Assembly (NCBI RefSeq): GCF_040273735.1
Contig: NZ_JBELZM010000001.1
Coordinates: 310,001 to 374,000, forward strand
DNA length: 64,000 nt
Direction: 5' to 3'
From: Solibacillus sp040273735
GTDB taxonomy: Bacteria > Bacillota > Bacilli > Bacillales_A > Planococcaceae
Translations under genes and position numbers: made by a program
Shown: piece after piece, positions 15,700 to 24,935 of the stretch
Position numbering within the stretch: the stretch's first letter is position 1
Layout of the letters: every line of letters starts with the position of its first letter
The notes under the pieces: generated by a model
Seen by the model: the letters and a program-made list of their open reading frames with translations, nothing else
What the model was told of the DNA's origin: nothing
Database searches by the model: none

Positions 15700-16710
15700 A
15701 TGAATATGTTGGCAGATGCAGGAACAATTTCATTAATCGTCGGATTAGTCATTGCATTTATTGTCCTGGCAGTATTTTTCACATTTGTTCCGGTTGCACT
15801 ATGGATTAGTGCACTAGCAGCAGGTGTAAGAGTAAGTATTTTCACATTAGTCGGAATGCGTTTACGTCGAGTAATTCCTTCACGTATCGTGAATCCGTTA
15901 ATTAAGGCTCATAAAGCCGGTTTAGAAGTATCAATTAACCAATTGGAATCACACTATTTAGCAGGTGGTAACGTAGACCGTGTTGTCAATGCATTAATCG
16001 CGGCACACCGAGCGAATATTGAGTTAACATTTGAACGTGCAGCAGCAATCGATTTAGCTGGCCGTGACGTATTAGAAGCGGTACAAATGTCGGTTAATCC
16101 GAAAGTTATTGAAACACCATTTATTGCCGGTGTTGCGATGAACGGGATTGAAGTAAAAGCAAAAGCACGTATTACAGTACGTGCAAACCTGGACCGCTTA
16201 GTCGGTGGTGCTGGTGAAGAAACAATTGTTGCCCGTGTTGGTGAAGGTATCGTATCGACACTAGGTTCTAGTGAATCACATTCGAAAGTACTTGAAAATC
16301 CGGATTTAATTTCTCAAACGGTTTTATCTAAAGGTTTGGACTCTGGTACAGCATTCGAAATTCTATCGATCGATATCGCGGACGTTGATATCGGTAAAAA
16401 CATTGGTGCCGAGCTTCAAATCGAGCAGGCACAGGCAGATAAAAACATCGCTCAGGCTAAAGCCGAAGAGCGCCGTGCAATGGCCGTAGCAAGCGAGCAA
16501 GAGATGATTGCAAAAGTTCAGGAAATGAAAGCGAAAGTAGTAGAAGCAGAGGCAGAAGTTCCAATGGCTCTTGCAGAAGCGCTACGTTCTGGCAACTTCG
16601 GTATTATGGATTACATGAACTACAAAAATATTCAGGCGGATACATCAATGCGTGATTCGATCTCAAAAGTTTCGAATGACGACAACAACAAAGATCCGAA
16701 AAACAAATAA
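15700..16710 (+). CDS. floA: Flotillin-like protein FloA (YqfA)
   Basis: FloA is a membrane scaffold of functional membrane microdomains. The 336-residue protein has an N-terminal hydrophobic hairpin (about residues 8-50) with no signal peptide, an SPFH/band-7-type domain, and a C-terminal coiled coil rich in Ala and Glu (AQAKAEERRAMAVASEQEM). It is the second gene of the sigma-W operon. Length and gene order match B. subtilis yqfA, so confidence is high. Confidence 0.95.
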   Translation: MNMLADAGTISLIVGLVIAFIVLAVFFTFVPVALWISALAAGVRVSIFTLVGMRLRRVIPSRIVNPLIKAHKAGLEVSINQLESHYLAGGNVDRVVNALIAAHRANIELTFERAAAIDLAGRDVLEAVQMSVNPKVIETPFIAGVAMNGIEVKAKARITVRANLDRLVGGAGEETIVARVGEGIVSTLGSSESHSKVLENPDLISQTVLSKGLDSGTAFEILSIDIADVDIGKNIGAELQIEQAQADKNIAQAKAEERRAMAVASEQEMIAKVQEMKAKVVEAEAEVPMALAEALRSGNFGIMDYMNYKNIQADTSMRDSISKVSNDDNNKDPKNK

Positions 16711-16733
16711 TCGAGGAAAGGAGTGAGCACTAA

Positions 16734-17204
16734 ATGGAAGGAATAATCATTATGGTGATTGTCTTTATTGTCAGTTCTTTATTGGGTAAAGGTAAGGAAC
16801 AACAGCAAAAAAAAGAATCAAAACAGATGCCGCCATTTAGCAGTCAACCTGCTCCTCGAAAACAGGAAGTTGAGCGCAGAACAGAGCAAAGACGTCCGAA
16901 ATCATTGGAGGACTTTGCGAATGAAGTATTCGGCCAGCTGAATGAAAAAGCAAAACCAGTAAGCCAAAAAATAGAACGAGAGCTTCCTAAACAAGCAGAA
17001 AAACCTGTTGAAGCTGCTCGCTCTATAGTGGAACCGGTAACTGACAAAATCAATAATGCTCGTTCATTAAAGGAGCGTCCAATTGTTGCAATGGCCAAAA
17101 AAGAAGCAGAAGCCTTCCAGGTCGTTCCATCGAACAAACGCGATTTAATGCAGGCCATTATTATGACAGAAGTTCTGGGCCCGCCTAAAGCAAGAAGAAA
17201 ATAA
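16734..17204 (+). CDS. Small membrane-anchored protein of the nfeD-floA operon
   Basis: The 156-residue protein begins with one membrane helix (IIIMVIVFIVSSLLG), continues as a charged, Lys/Glu/Gln-rich linker likely to be disordered or helical, and ends in a more ordered segment with KRDLMQAIIMTEVLGPPKA. I recognise that tail only as a conserved C-terminal motif of unnamed Bacillales proteins. Cytoplasmic location of the tail is predicted. It follows floA by 23 nt, with AGGAAAGGAGTGAG as ribosome binding site, and ends at a terminator. Position corresponds to B. subtilis yqfB, but I cannot confirm homology. Confidence 0.6.
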   Translation: MEGIIIMVIVFIVSSLLGKGKEQQQKKESKQMPPFSSQPAPRKQEVERRTEQRRPKSLEDFANEVFGQLNEKAKPVSQKIERELPKQAEKPVEAARSIVEPVTDKINNARSLKERPIVAMAKKEAEAFQVVPSNKRDLMQAIIMTEVLGPPKARRK

Positions 17205-17210
17205 TACGAG

Positions 17211-17251
17211 ACTACCTATTTCAACGTAACGTGGGAATAGGTAGTTTTTTT
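17211..17251 (+). terminator. Terminator of the nfeD-floA operon
   Basis: Perfect 10-bp stem ACTACCTATT / AATAGGTAGT, 15-nt loop, then seven T. Confidence 0.85.
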
Positions 17252-17363
17252 ACATAAGATATAATGTAGTGGTGAAATATAAGGGAAATCAACGGACTTT
17301 ATGAAACAAGCAACTAAATTTTTGCGGAAACGGGTATATCTATTATGAGAGGGGGAAACAGAC

Positions 17364-17873
17364 ATGAAAAAAAGATGGATGTTATTGTTTATACTTATTT
17401 TAGTACTGGCTGCATGCGGTAAGGAAGCGGAAGAAACACTTTCGGAGACGGAAGAAACCGCTACTGTTTACGAGAGCGAGGAGTCATTGACACATGATAT
17501 GGAAGGTGTCACTTTAAAGCTTGACTATAAAATTCAAAAGGTATCCGCAGAGCCGGGAGAATTAAAGCTTGAAATTAACGGCAATATTGAAAATGAGTAC
17601 AGCCAAATCGTTTATTATACACCGGATTTTACAATTCAAACACCAGAGCAGGAAGATATAGAGCAGCTGTCGTCTTCTGTTGAGAACGGACAGATTATGG
17701 TGAATCCTCAAATGGAAACGACTTTTAATGTAACTTATTTGATCCCTCAGAATGTATACGATGAAAATAAATCGCTGAATCTGCAAGTTCCAGCTGCATT
17801 TAAGGAGCCGGAAAGTGAAAGTTCCGGCGATGCGTTAGGTGACTTTGCGAACTGGGAAATTCCGATAAAGTGA
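17364..17873 (+). CDS. Putative lipoprotein of unknown function
   Basis: The 169-residue protein has a signal peptide with lipobox LAAC (Cys at about 18), an acidic linker rich in Glu and Thr, and a beta-rich domain (TLKLDYKIQKV, ELKLEINGNI, FNVTYLIP) resembling immunoglobulin-like or DUF4352-type extracellular modules. It is predicted to be lipid-anchored outside the membrane. AGAGGGGGAAAC precedes the ATG. Its stop codon abuts a long-hairpin repeat element (17874-18003) that may act as its terminator. Function unknown. Confidence 0.65.
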   Translation: MKKRWMLLFILILVLAACGKEAEETLSETEETATVYESEESLTHDMEGVTLKLDYKIQKVSAEPGELKLEINGNIENEYSQIVYYTPDFTIQTPEQEDIEQLSSSVENGQIMVNPQMETTFNVTYLIPQNVYDENKSLNLQVPAAFKEPESESSGDALGDFANWEIPIK

Positions 17874-18003
17874 AACTTCAATCAATTGGGGGCTTTTACG
17901 GGTAGTAGTTGATCACCTATGCTTTAAGCATAGTTGGTAGTCTTGCCTCTAGAGCAGCACAATCGAGGAACATAAATTACTACCCGTTAAAGCGGGATTA
18001 AAT
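17874..18003. repeat. Dispersed long-hairpin element, copy A
   Basis: Outer arms GCTTTTACGGGTAGTA (17892-17907) and TACTACCCGTTAAAGC (17978-17993) are inverted repeats with one mismatch. Inside, CTATGCTT/AAGCATAG forms a second hairpin. The outer arms and the flanks (AAACTTCAATC on the left, GCGGGATTAAA on the right) recur in reverse orientation at 62309-62455, while the internal sequence differs. No protein is encoded. It could be a non-autonomous mobile repeat, a structured RNA, or a terminator family. Confidence 0.7.
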
Positions 18004-18060
18004 AATCTATACATGCCTTCTTTTTTCTAAGCATATAGTGACGTAAAAAGGAGGCTTTTA

Positions 18061-18297
18061 TTGAAAAAATTATTTCCTAAAAACAATAAATTGCAAATCA
18101 CCTCTTTTATGGATATCCGCTATGATGGTTCCTATACGATAGGTGATGTAACCCCGACCGAATATAATTGTACGACAAAAGATTTTACGATGTATGTTCA
18201 TGCAGGGGAAGTGGAAGTCCAGCATTTATTCGAAGAAGGTTTTTTAATTCAATGTAAAAATCTGCAGAAGCTTACGATTGAGCGGAATGCAAAATGA
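18061..18297 (+). CDS. yqfC: Sporulation protein YqfC (YabP/YqfC family)
   Basis: The 78-residue protein belongs to the YabP/YqfC family, made in the mother cell under sigma-E in B. subtilis, with unclear molecular function. Segments MDIRYDGSYTIGDV and FTMYVHAGEVEV are typical. It starts with TTG, well placed after AAAAGGAGG. A -10-like CATATAGT lies at 18032-18039 with only a poor sigma-E -35, so the promoter is uncertain. The stop overlaps the yqfD start by 4 nt, and the yqfC-yqfD-phoH order is conserved in spore formers. Confidence 0.85.
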   Translation: MKKLFPKNNKLQITSFMDIRYDGSYTIGDVTPTEYNCTTKDFTMYVHAGEVEVQHLFEEGFLIQCKNLQKLTIERNAK

Positions 18298-19403
18298 GTA
18301 AATCCTATAAAAAGCTAATAACGATTAAACTAAAGCAATCTAGAGAAGCAAGCACTTTTATTATGCTGATGAAAGAGCATAAAATTGGAATTTACCATTT
18401 AACTTTTAAACAGAGCGAAATAACTTTCCAAGTAGCGCATAGTAATTTGTCTTTACTGCGCAAACTAAGAAAAAAAGCGAAAGTAAAAATTACAATCCGT
18501 TACAGCGAGCCGGAGAGAGTTCTGCAGAAAGATATGGTTACGGCGATTGGTATCATCATGTTAATCATCCTGCCGATCATACTATCGCGGTTTGTATGGC
18601 AAGTCGAAGTTGATGCCGCCACAATTGAACTGGAAGATGAAGTGGCACTCTATTTGCAAAAGGAAATGGGTGTGAAGTTTCCTGTACCGAAAAAAACATT
18701 TTTATCCGATAATGAAATCCGACAGACGATGATGAAGGAGTTTCGGGAGTTTTCATGGGTACATATTATGAAAAATGGAAGTAAAATTACGATTAATCCG
18801 CAATTGGCGCCAAAGATTGAGCCGGTTCCAAAAGTGAACAAGAACCAGCATTTAGTTGCGACCAACAGCGGTGTCGTCACTCATTTCCAAATTGAACGCG
18901 GTGTTCGTCAAGTTGAGCAAAATATGACGGTATACAAGGGAGATATTCTCGTTTCGGGTGTGCTGCAGCATGGGGAAAAAGAAATTGTTATCGGTGCTGA
19001 AGGCGAAGTGTTTGTTGATTACTGGCTTGAAACATCTTTTTCCGTTCCTAAAACAATCGAAATGGAAGTATTGGATGACCATGGCTGGGAATATGACGTG
19101 AACTGGGAGAAGATCGGGACAGCGATAGAACAGATGTCTATTGAACCGTTGAAGTCTGTTGTGACGTATAAGCCTTATCGAATGTTTCATAAAAAAAAGG
19201 AAAAGATAAGTGAGAAGGATGTAAAAACAATTATCTTGCCATTATTGCATGAAAAGATGATTTCTTCATTACCGCTTGAAACCGCCATTAAAGCAGAAAA
19301 ACTTTTGCACGTCTACAGTGATGATGATACAGTTAAAGGGAAAGTCTTGTATTTAATTAATGAAAATATCGCACAACCACATCCAATTCACCAAGGAGAA
19401 TGA
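18294..19403 (+). CDS. yqfD: Sporulation protein YqfD
   Basis: YqfD is a mother-cell membrane protein required for efficient sporulation. The 369-residue product has a cytoplasmic N-terminal domain of about 80 residues, one membrane helix near residues 82-103 (AIGIIMLIILPIILSRF), and a large extracytoplasmic part with VYKGDILVSGVLQHGEKE, typical of the family. ATG overlaps the yqfC stop (ATGA). The next gene, phoH, begins 2 nt after its stop. Confidence 0.9.
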   Translation: MSKSYKKLITIKLKQSREASTFIMLMKEHKIGIYHLTFKQSEITFQVAHSNLSLLRKLRKKAKVKITIRYSEPERVLQKDMVTAIGIIMLIILPIILSRFVWQVEVDAATIELEDEVALYLQKEMGVKFPVPKKTFLSDNEIRQTMMKEFREFSWVHIMKNGSKITINPQLAPKIEPVPKVNKNQHLVATNSGVVTHFQIERGVRQVEQNMTVYKGDILVSGVLQHGEKEIVIGAEGEVFVDYWLETSFSVPKTIEMEVLDDHGWEYDVNWEKIGTAIEQMSIEPLKSVVTYKPYRMFHKKKEKISEKDVKTIILPLLHEKMISSLPLETAIKAEKLLHVYSDDDTVKGKVLYLINENIAQPHPIHQGE

Positions 19404-19405
19404 GT

Positions 19406-20365
19406 ATGTCAGAAAAATATGTTGAGCTCCAAATCGACAATCCGAATGAAGCTGTAATGCTTTTGGGAATGTCAGATGCAAATATAACATTGATTGAAGA
19501 AACTTATAGCGTACAGATAATTACGCGTGGGGAAGTCATACAAATTGCAGGCGATGATTTAGAAAAGAAAAATCAAGCATATGCAGTTTTAGAAGCGTTA
19601 TTGAAAGTTATTCGGAAAAATATTAATATCGATCAGCGTGATGTATCAACAGCAATTGAAATGGCCGGTAAAGGCACGATTGAATATTATGCGGAGTTAT
19701 ATGATGAGGAAATAGCGCGTAATACAAAAGGCAAGCCGATACGAGCAAAAACAATCGGACAGCGCGAATACATCCGGGCAATCCGTCATAAAGACCTGAT
19801 TTTCGGAATTGGACCAGCCGGAACCGGTAAAACGTATTTAGCGGTTGTGATGGCTACGCAGGCATTAAAAAATGGTCATGTAAAGCGTATTATTTTAACA
19901 CGTCCTGCCGTTGAAGCGGGAGAGTCTTTAGGGTTTTTACCGGGTGATTTGAAAGAAAAAGTCGATCCGTATTTACGTCCGCTGTATGATGCCTTACATG
20001 ATATTTATGGACAGGAACAGACACAGCGTCTAATTGAGCGCGGGACGATTGAAATCGCGCCGTTAGCGTATATGCGTGGCCGTACATTGGATGATGCGTT
20101 CGTCATTTTAGACGAAGCCCAAAACACAACGCATCAGCAAATGAAAATGTTCCTAACACGTTTAGGTTTTGGCTCGAAAATGGTCATTACGGGAGATAAA
20201 ACACAAATTGATTTACCTAAAAACACGGAATCAGGTCTGATTATTGCAGAGCGTACATTACGCTATGTAAAAGACATCCATTTCCAAATACTCGAGCAAG
20301 GTGACGTAGTCCGTCACCCGTTAGTAGCGAGAGTAATACAGGCTTACACGGAGCAGGAATTATAA
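19406..20365 (+). CDS. phoH: PhoH-like ATPase
   Basis: The 319-residue P-loop ATPase, related to helicase ATPase domains, has an N-terminal KH-like region, Walker A GPAGTGKT (136-143) and Walker B VILDEAQN (near 240). The family has been tied to RNA metabolism and is usually encoded next to ybeY, as here. ATG at 19406 lies 7 nt after AAGGAG; the ATG at 19400 would be only 1 nt from that site, and the chosen length equals the B. subtilis protein. A terminator follows. Confidence 0.95.
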   Translation: MSEKYVELQIDNPNEAVMLLGMSDANITLIEETYSVQIITRGEVIQIAGDDLEKKNQAYAVLEALLKVIRKNINIDQRDVSTAIEMAGKGTIEYYAELYDEEIARNTKGKPIRAKTIGQREYIRAIRHKDLIFGIGPAGTGKTYLAVVMATQALKNGHVKRIILTRPAVEAGESLGFLPGDLKEKVDPYLRPLYDALHDIYGQEQTQRLIERGTIEIAPLAYMRGRTLDDAFVILDEAQNTTHQQMKMFLTRLGFGSKMVITGDKTQIDLPKNTESGLIIAERTLRYVKDIHFQILEQGDVVRHPLVARVIQAYTEQEL

Positions 20366-20371
20366 AAAAGG

Positions 20372-20409
20372 AACTTTCAACTTTTATTGTAAGGTTGAAA
20401 GTTTTTTTA
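20372..20409 (+). terminator. Terminator of yqfC-yqfD-phoH
   Basis: Perfect 10-bp stem AACTTTCAAC / GTTGAAAGTT, 12-nt loop, then seven T. Confidence 0.85.
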
Positions 20410-20580
20410 TTGGGAAAAATGGCATGAAACTTATTGGAAAAATTTACGTATATAAACTAAAAGGAGGAATTGATGTCATCGTTAATTGGTAGAAAGACAT
20501 TTATTTGAAAAACATACGTACTTTTCGTAACACCAAACATATAAATTTGATAAAATGTACATAGAAACAAGGGGAGGTGC

Positions 20581-22695
20581 ATGATCATAGAAAGATTTAA
20601 CAAGCTCATCCAACTAATCAGCTTTCGCGCGCTGTTAATCATCGTACTTGCGGCTACTGCCCTATTGCAGTTTTTCCTGATGATTGATAATGTTCGTGGC
20701 GTTACATATGATATTCAGCTAACTGAATTATCACCGGAAACCATTCGTTCATCTAAAACAGTGGAAGATACAGTAAAGACAGAAATAGAAAGGGAAAATG
20801 CGGAGAAAGCCGTAGACCCTGTATACATATATAAAGATGAGGTACCAAGTCAGCGTGCAACTTTTGTGACAACCATTTTTGACATTGCATTGGATGTGAA
20901 GAATGAGATTGCAAAGGCAGAGGAAGAAATACCTCAAGGTGAACAAATAAAAATGCTGCGTACAGCGTTAAAAGATATTTTTGATAACCAGCAAAATCTG
21001 ATTTTATCAGATGCACAATTGCTGAACGTATTAAGTGCATCAGAAGCAAATCTTGAATCTACACGTGATGCATTAGCGACATTGGTTGAAGTGAACTTAA
21101 ATTATCCGCTTCGAAAGGACAGCTTGCTGCCATACCGAAATGAACTGGAAAGTAAGATCCGTCAGCAGCCTTCAATTTCAGAAGGGTTAATGAGTTTGGC
21201 GATCGTCATTGGTCGTGCAGCGATCGTTGAAACTGAAGTACTCGATGATGAAAAAACGGCGATTGCCAAACAGCAGGCGAAGGAAGCGGTTGAGCCGACA
21301 CGTATTTTGCAAGGACAGATTATTGTCCAGGAAGGCGAAGTCATTACACGCGAAATTTACCGCCAGCTAGAATTGTTAGGGATGCTGGACAGTGAGGAAT
21401 CGATTAAACCGATTGCCGGGCTGATCATTTTGATTTTACTGCAAATGTCTTTCCTGTTCGTCCTGTTTGATCGGTCGGAAAAAGACATTGCTTCAAAACG
21501 CAGTGAACTGCTCGTTACAATCATTGTGTATGCGATTGCGATAGTTATGATGAAACTGATCGCGTTGATTTCAACGAATTTCGATCTGATGATTGCCTTC
21601 ATTTTCCCGTCAGCGTTAGTGACAATGCTTGTCCGTGTGCTGGCCAATGACCGCACCGCAAGTATTTTGACGATCATTACTGCTGCATCTGCAGGGATCA
21701 TCTTTCATGAAGGATTATCCGGTATTTTACAGATGGATACAGCGCTTTACATTTTATTTGGCGGGTTCGCATCAATTATTTTCATGCGCAGCCTGGAAAA
21801 ACGGACAGACATTTTGCAGGCGGTTGGTATCGTAACGCTTGTTAACATTGTATTTATCGCATTTTATATTCTAATGGGACAGTCAGGCTACGGAATGAAG
21901 GAAGTTGCATTTTATGTTGCTGCAGCAATTATTTCGGGATTATTATCCGGTGCTTTAATGATGGGGCTGCTGCCGTATTTTGAATCGGCTTTCGGACTTT
22001 TATCGGTCGTACGTCTGATTGAATTATCGAATCCGAATCACCCGCTATTAAAGAAAATTCTGACGGAAACACCCGGTACGTATCACCACAGTATAATGGT
22101 TGCGAATCTGGCTGAAGCGGCATGTGAAGCAATCGGGGCTGATGGCTTGCTGGCAAGAGTCGGTTGCTATTATCATGATGTAGGGAAAACGCGAAGACCT
22201 CTGTTTTTCATTGAAAACCAAATGGGGACAAATCCTCATGATACGATGGCGCCAGAAAGTAGTGCGGAAATTATTATTGCGCATACTACGGATGGGGCAG
22301 AGCTCTTGCGCAAGCATAAGATGCCTCAGGAAATCATAGATATTTGCCTGCAGCATCATGGGACAAGCACATTGAAATTCTTTTTGTTTAAGGCTAGGGA
22401 AGAAGGGAAAGAATTGGACGAAAGTGTATTCCGTTATCCGGGTCCAAAGCCACAGACGAAAGAGGCCGCGATTATCAGTATTGCGGACAGTGTGGAAGCA
22501 GCAGTCCGTTCGATGCAGCAGCCAAATGCAGAGAAAATACAGAAGCTTGTGCAATCGATCATTCAGGATCGTGTACAGGATGACCAGTTTGATGAATGTG
22601 ATATTTCGCTAAAAGAACTGAAAAAGATAGAAGACGTATTATGTGAAACATTGAATGGAACGTTCCACTCGCGTATTGAATATCCAAAGGAATAG
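20581..22695 (+). CDS. pgpH: Cyclic-di-AMP phosphodiesterase PgpH
   Basis: PgpH hydrolyses c-di-AMP to pApA, helping to set potassium and osmotic balance. The 704-residue protein has an N-terminal membrane helix (about 20-38), an extracellular 7TMR-HDED domain (40-270), seven membrane helices (about 275-470), and a cytoplasmic HD domain with HHSIMVANLAE, the metal-binding YYHDVGK, and a later LQHHGT histidine pair. GGGGAGGTG precedes the ATG. It leads the run pgpH-ybeY-dgkA-cdd-era, with overlapping or closely spaced genes, after a terminator. Confidence 0.95.
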   Translation: MIIERFNKLIQLISFRALLIIVLAATALLQFFLMIDNVRGVTYDIQLTELSPETIRSSKTVEDTVKTEIERENAEKAVDPVYIYKDEVPSQRATFVTTIFDIALDVKNEIAKAEEEIPQGEQIKMLRTALKDIFDNQQNLILSDAQLLNVLSASEANLESTRDALATLVEVNLNYPLRKDSLLPYRNELESKIRQQPSISEGLMSLAIVIGRAAIVETEVLDDEKTAIAKQQAKEAVEPTRILQGQIIVQEGEVITREIYRQLELLGMLDSEESIKPIAGLIILILLQMSFLFVLFDRSEKDIASKRSELLVTIIVYAIAIVMMKLIALISTNFDLMIAFIFPSALVTMLVRVLANDRTASILTIITAASAGIIFHEGLSGILQMDTALYILFGGFASIIFMRSLEKRTDILQAVGIVTLVNIVFIAFYILMGQSGYGMKEVAFYVAAAIISGLLSGALMMGLLPYFESAFGLLSVVRLIELSNPNHPLLKKILTETPGTYHHSIMVANLAEAACEAIGADGLLARVGCYYHDVGKTRRPLFFIENQMGTNPHDTMAPESSAEIIIAHTTDGAELLRKHKMPQEIIDICLQHHGTSTLKFFLFKAREEGKELDESVFRYPGPKPQTKEAAIISIADSVEAAVRSMQQPNAEKIQKLVQSIIQDRVQDDQFDECDISLKELKKIEDVLCETLNGTFHSRIEYPKE

Positions 22696-22709
22696 TAGGA
22701 GGGAACAAC

Positions 22710-23195
22710 ATGTTATTAATCGATTTTTTAGATGAAACAAATGAAGTAAAAGAAACCCACTTAGAACTAGTGGAAAAATTACTCCAGCATGCAGCGGAGC
22801 AGGAAGGAATCGAGGATGGCTCGGAAGTGTCGGTTACGTTTGTGACAAATGAAGCGATCCATGAAATTAACCGTGAATACCGTGATAAGGATCAGCCTAC
22901 TGATGTTATTTCTTTTGCATTGGAAGAAATGGGTGAAGGGGAACTGCAAATTATCGGTGAAGGGATTCCGCGCGTTTTAGGAGATATTATCATCTCGACA
23001 GACCGTACACGTGAACAGGCAGCCGAATATGGCCATACGTTTGAACGTGAGCTTGGTTTCTTGGCTGTCCATGGCTTTTTGCACCTGCTAGGCTATGATC
23101 ATATGACACCGGAAGATGAAAAAGTCATGTTCGGGAAGCAAGATGAGATTTTACAGTCATACGGCCTAGGTCGTGATATGAATGAACGTCCGTAA
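22710..23195 (+). CDS. ybeY: Endoribonuclease/rRNA maturation factor YbeY
   Basis: YbeY is a zinc-dependent endoribonuclease involved in 16S rRNA 3' end maturation and ribosome quality control. The 161-residue protein has the metal motif HGFLHLLGYDH (His-x3-His-x5-His) and the conserved DQPTDVISFAL segment. TAGGAGGGAACAAC precedes the ATG, 14 nt after pgpH. The 3' end overlaps dgkA by 14 nt, indicating translational coupling. Confidence 0.95.
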   Translation: MLLIDFLDETNEVKETHLELVEKLLQHAAEQEGIEDGSEVSVTFVTNEAIHEINREYRDKDQPTDVISFALEEMGEGELQIIGEGIPRVLGDIIISTDRTREQAAEYGHTFERELGFLAVHGFLHLLGYDHMTPEDEKVMFGKQDEILQSYGLGRDMNERP

Positions 23196-23532
23196 ATTTT
23201 TTCGTTCTTTTCGTTATGCAATGGAAGGACTGGTTACGGCAGTACTCGAACAGAATCTCAGATTTCACTTAGTGAGTGCCATCGTTGTCATTATGGCAGG
23301 ATTCGTGACAGGGCTATCGATCGTCGAATGGTGCATCATCATTTTAGTCATAGCTTTTGTCATAGGAACAGAGTTAATAAATACAGCAATCGAGCGTGCA
23401 GTGGATTTGGCATCACCGGAAATTCATCCGCTCGCCAAGCAGGCAAAGGATGTTGCGGCAGGTGCCGTACTTGTTTTTGCGCTCGCAAGTGTTATAATCG
23501 GACTACTCATATTTTTACCAAAATGGTTTTAA
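23182..23532 (+). CDS. dgkA: Undecaprenol/diacylglycerol kinase DgkA
   Basis: This small integral membrane kinase recycles undecaprenol or diacylglycerol; in Gram-positives the main substrate is undecaprenol. The 116-residue protein has three membrane segments (about 32-50, 53-72, 93-114) and the family motifs EQNLRFHL and GTELINTAIERAVDL. The ATG lies inside the end of ybeY in another frame. Gene order ybeY-dgkA-cdd-era matches Bacillus. Confidence 0.92.
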   Translation: MNVRKFFRSFRYAMEGLVTAVLEQNLRFHLVSAIVVIMAGFVTGLSIVEWCIIILVIAFVIGTELINTAIERAVDLASPEIHPLAKQAKDVAAGAVLVFALASVIIGLLIFLPKWF

Positions 23533-23557
23533 AAATAATGTTTTGGGGGAACCAAAG

Positions 23558-23965
23558 ATGAACATGGAACAATTAATGGAACAATCTAAAATTGCACGTG
23601 AATTTGCTTATGTGCCATACTCTAAATTTAAAGTAGGTGCGGCTTTATTAGTTGAAGATGGTACAGTGTACAATGGCTGCAATATTGAGAATGCAGGTTA
23701 CAGCATGACAAACTGCGCGGAACGTACGGCGTTTTTCAAAGCAGTGTCAGAAGGCAATATGAAATTTAAAGCGCTGGCGGTCATAGCAGATACACCGGGT
23801 CCATGTTCCCCATGCGGAGCTTGTCGACAAGTAATGAGTGAATTTTGTGCTCCGGATATGCCCGTCTACTTAACAAATATGAATGGTGACGTTCAACAAA
23901 CAACAGTAGGTGAGCTGATCCCGGGTGCATTTAATACGGAGGATATGAAAAATGCAGGAAAATAA
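23558..23965 (+). CDS. cdd: Cytidine deaminase
   Basis: Cdd converts cytidine and deoxycytidine to the uridine forms in pyrimidine salvage. The 135-residue homotetrameric-type enzyme has Cys53 and Glu55 in NCAERTAFF, and Cys86 and Cys89 in PCSPCGACR, which bind zinc and perform proton transfer. ATG at 23558 is preferred over TTG at 23543, because the GGGGGAACC ribosome binding site begins within that TTG codon. It overlaps era by 14 nt. Confidence 0.95.
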   Translation: MNMEQLMEQSKIAREFAYVPYSKFKVGAALLVEDGTVYNGCNIENAGYSMTNCAERTAFFKAVSEGNMKFKALAVIADTPGPCSPCGACRQVMSEFCAPDMPVYLTNMNGDVQQTTVGELIPGAFNTEDMKNAGK

Positions 23966-24866
23966 AGGATACAAATCGGGCTTTGTCTCGATTGTAGGTC
24001 GTCCTAATGTGGGCAAATCAACATTTCTAAACCGAGTGATCGGCCAGAAAATTGCGATTATGTCTGACAAACCACAAACGACACGTAATAAAGTACAAGG
24101 TGTTTTAACACAACAAAACTCTCAAACGATTTTCATCGATACACCGGGCATTCATAAGCCGAAACATAAATTAGGCGAATTCATGCTGAAAACTTCACGC
24201 AACGCTTTGCGTGAAGTCGATGTAATCATGTTTATGGTTAACGCTGAACAAGCGATCGGAAAAGGTGACGAATTTATCATCGAGTTGTTGCAAGGCAATC
24301 AAACACCGGTATTTTTAATCATCAATAAGATCGATTTAGTACATCCCGATGAACTGGTAAAAATTATTGATTCGTATAAAGATAAGTTCGACTTTGCGGA
24401 AATTATTCCGATTTCAGCATTACAGGGCAACAATGTTGAAAACTTATTATCGACAATCGAAAAGTATTTACCAGAAGGGCCTCAATATTACCCGGCAGAC
24501 CAAGTAACGGACCACCCGGAACGTTTTATTATTTCTGAGTTGATCCGTGAGAAGGTATTGCACTTAACACGTGAAGAAATTCCCCATTCAATTGCGGTTG
24601 TTATTGAGCGCATTAAGCCACATGAAGAAAAAGAGAACATGATTCATGTACAGGCAACTATCATGGTAGAACGCGATTCACAAAAAGGAATTGTTATAGG
24701 CAAACGCGGCGCCCTTTTAAAAGAAGTCGGCTCACGTGCCCGCCAGGATATCGAAATGCTATTAGGCTCAAAAGTATACTTAGAGCTTTGGGTAAAAGTT
24801 CAAAAAGATTGGCGTAACAAGCAAACGCATTTACGCGATTTCGGATTTAGAGAAGACGAATATTAA
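23952..24866 (+). CDS. era: Ribosome biogenesis GTPase Era
   Basis: Era binds the 3' end of 16S rRNA and acts in 30S assembly. The 304-residue protein has the G1 motif GRPNVGKS (16-23), G3 DTPG, G4 NKID, and a C-terminal KH domain with VIGKRGALLKEVG. GGAGG lies 9 nt before the ATG, inside the end of cdd. A terminator follows directly, closing the pgpH-era unit before the repeat array. Confidence 0.97.
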   Translation: MQENKGYKSGFVSIVGRPNVGKSTFLNRVIGQKIAIMSDKPQTTRNKVQGVLTQQNSQTIFIDTPGIHKPKHKLGEFMLKTSRNALREVDVIMFMVNAEQAIGKGDEFIIELLQGNQTPVFLIINKIDLVHPDELVKIIDSYKDKFDFAEIIPISALQGNNVENLLSTIEKYLPEGPQYYPADQVTDHPERFIISELIREKVLHLTREEIPHSIAVVIERIKPHEEKENMIHVQATIMVERDSQKGIVIGKRGALLKEVGSRARQDIEMLLGSKVYLELWVKVQKDWRNKQTHLRDFGFREDEY

Positions 24867-24878
24867 GATGTAGCGAAG

Positions 24879-24911
24879 CACCCATTTTCTTAAGGAAAAT
24901 GGGTGTTTTTT
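24879..24911 (+). terminator. Terminator of the pgpH-era operon
   Basis: Perfect 11-bp stem CACCCATTTTC / GAAAATGGGTG, 5-nt loop, then six T. Confidence 0.9.
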
Positions 24912-24935
24912 GATATTATACGTTTTGCGCGTATT

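Noticed and set aside
18005..18039. Sigma-E promoter of yqfC
   Set aside because: CATATAGT fits a -10, but the -35 at the right spacing matches poorly, so it was not listed as a feature.
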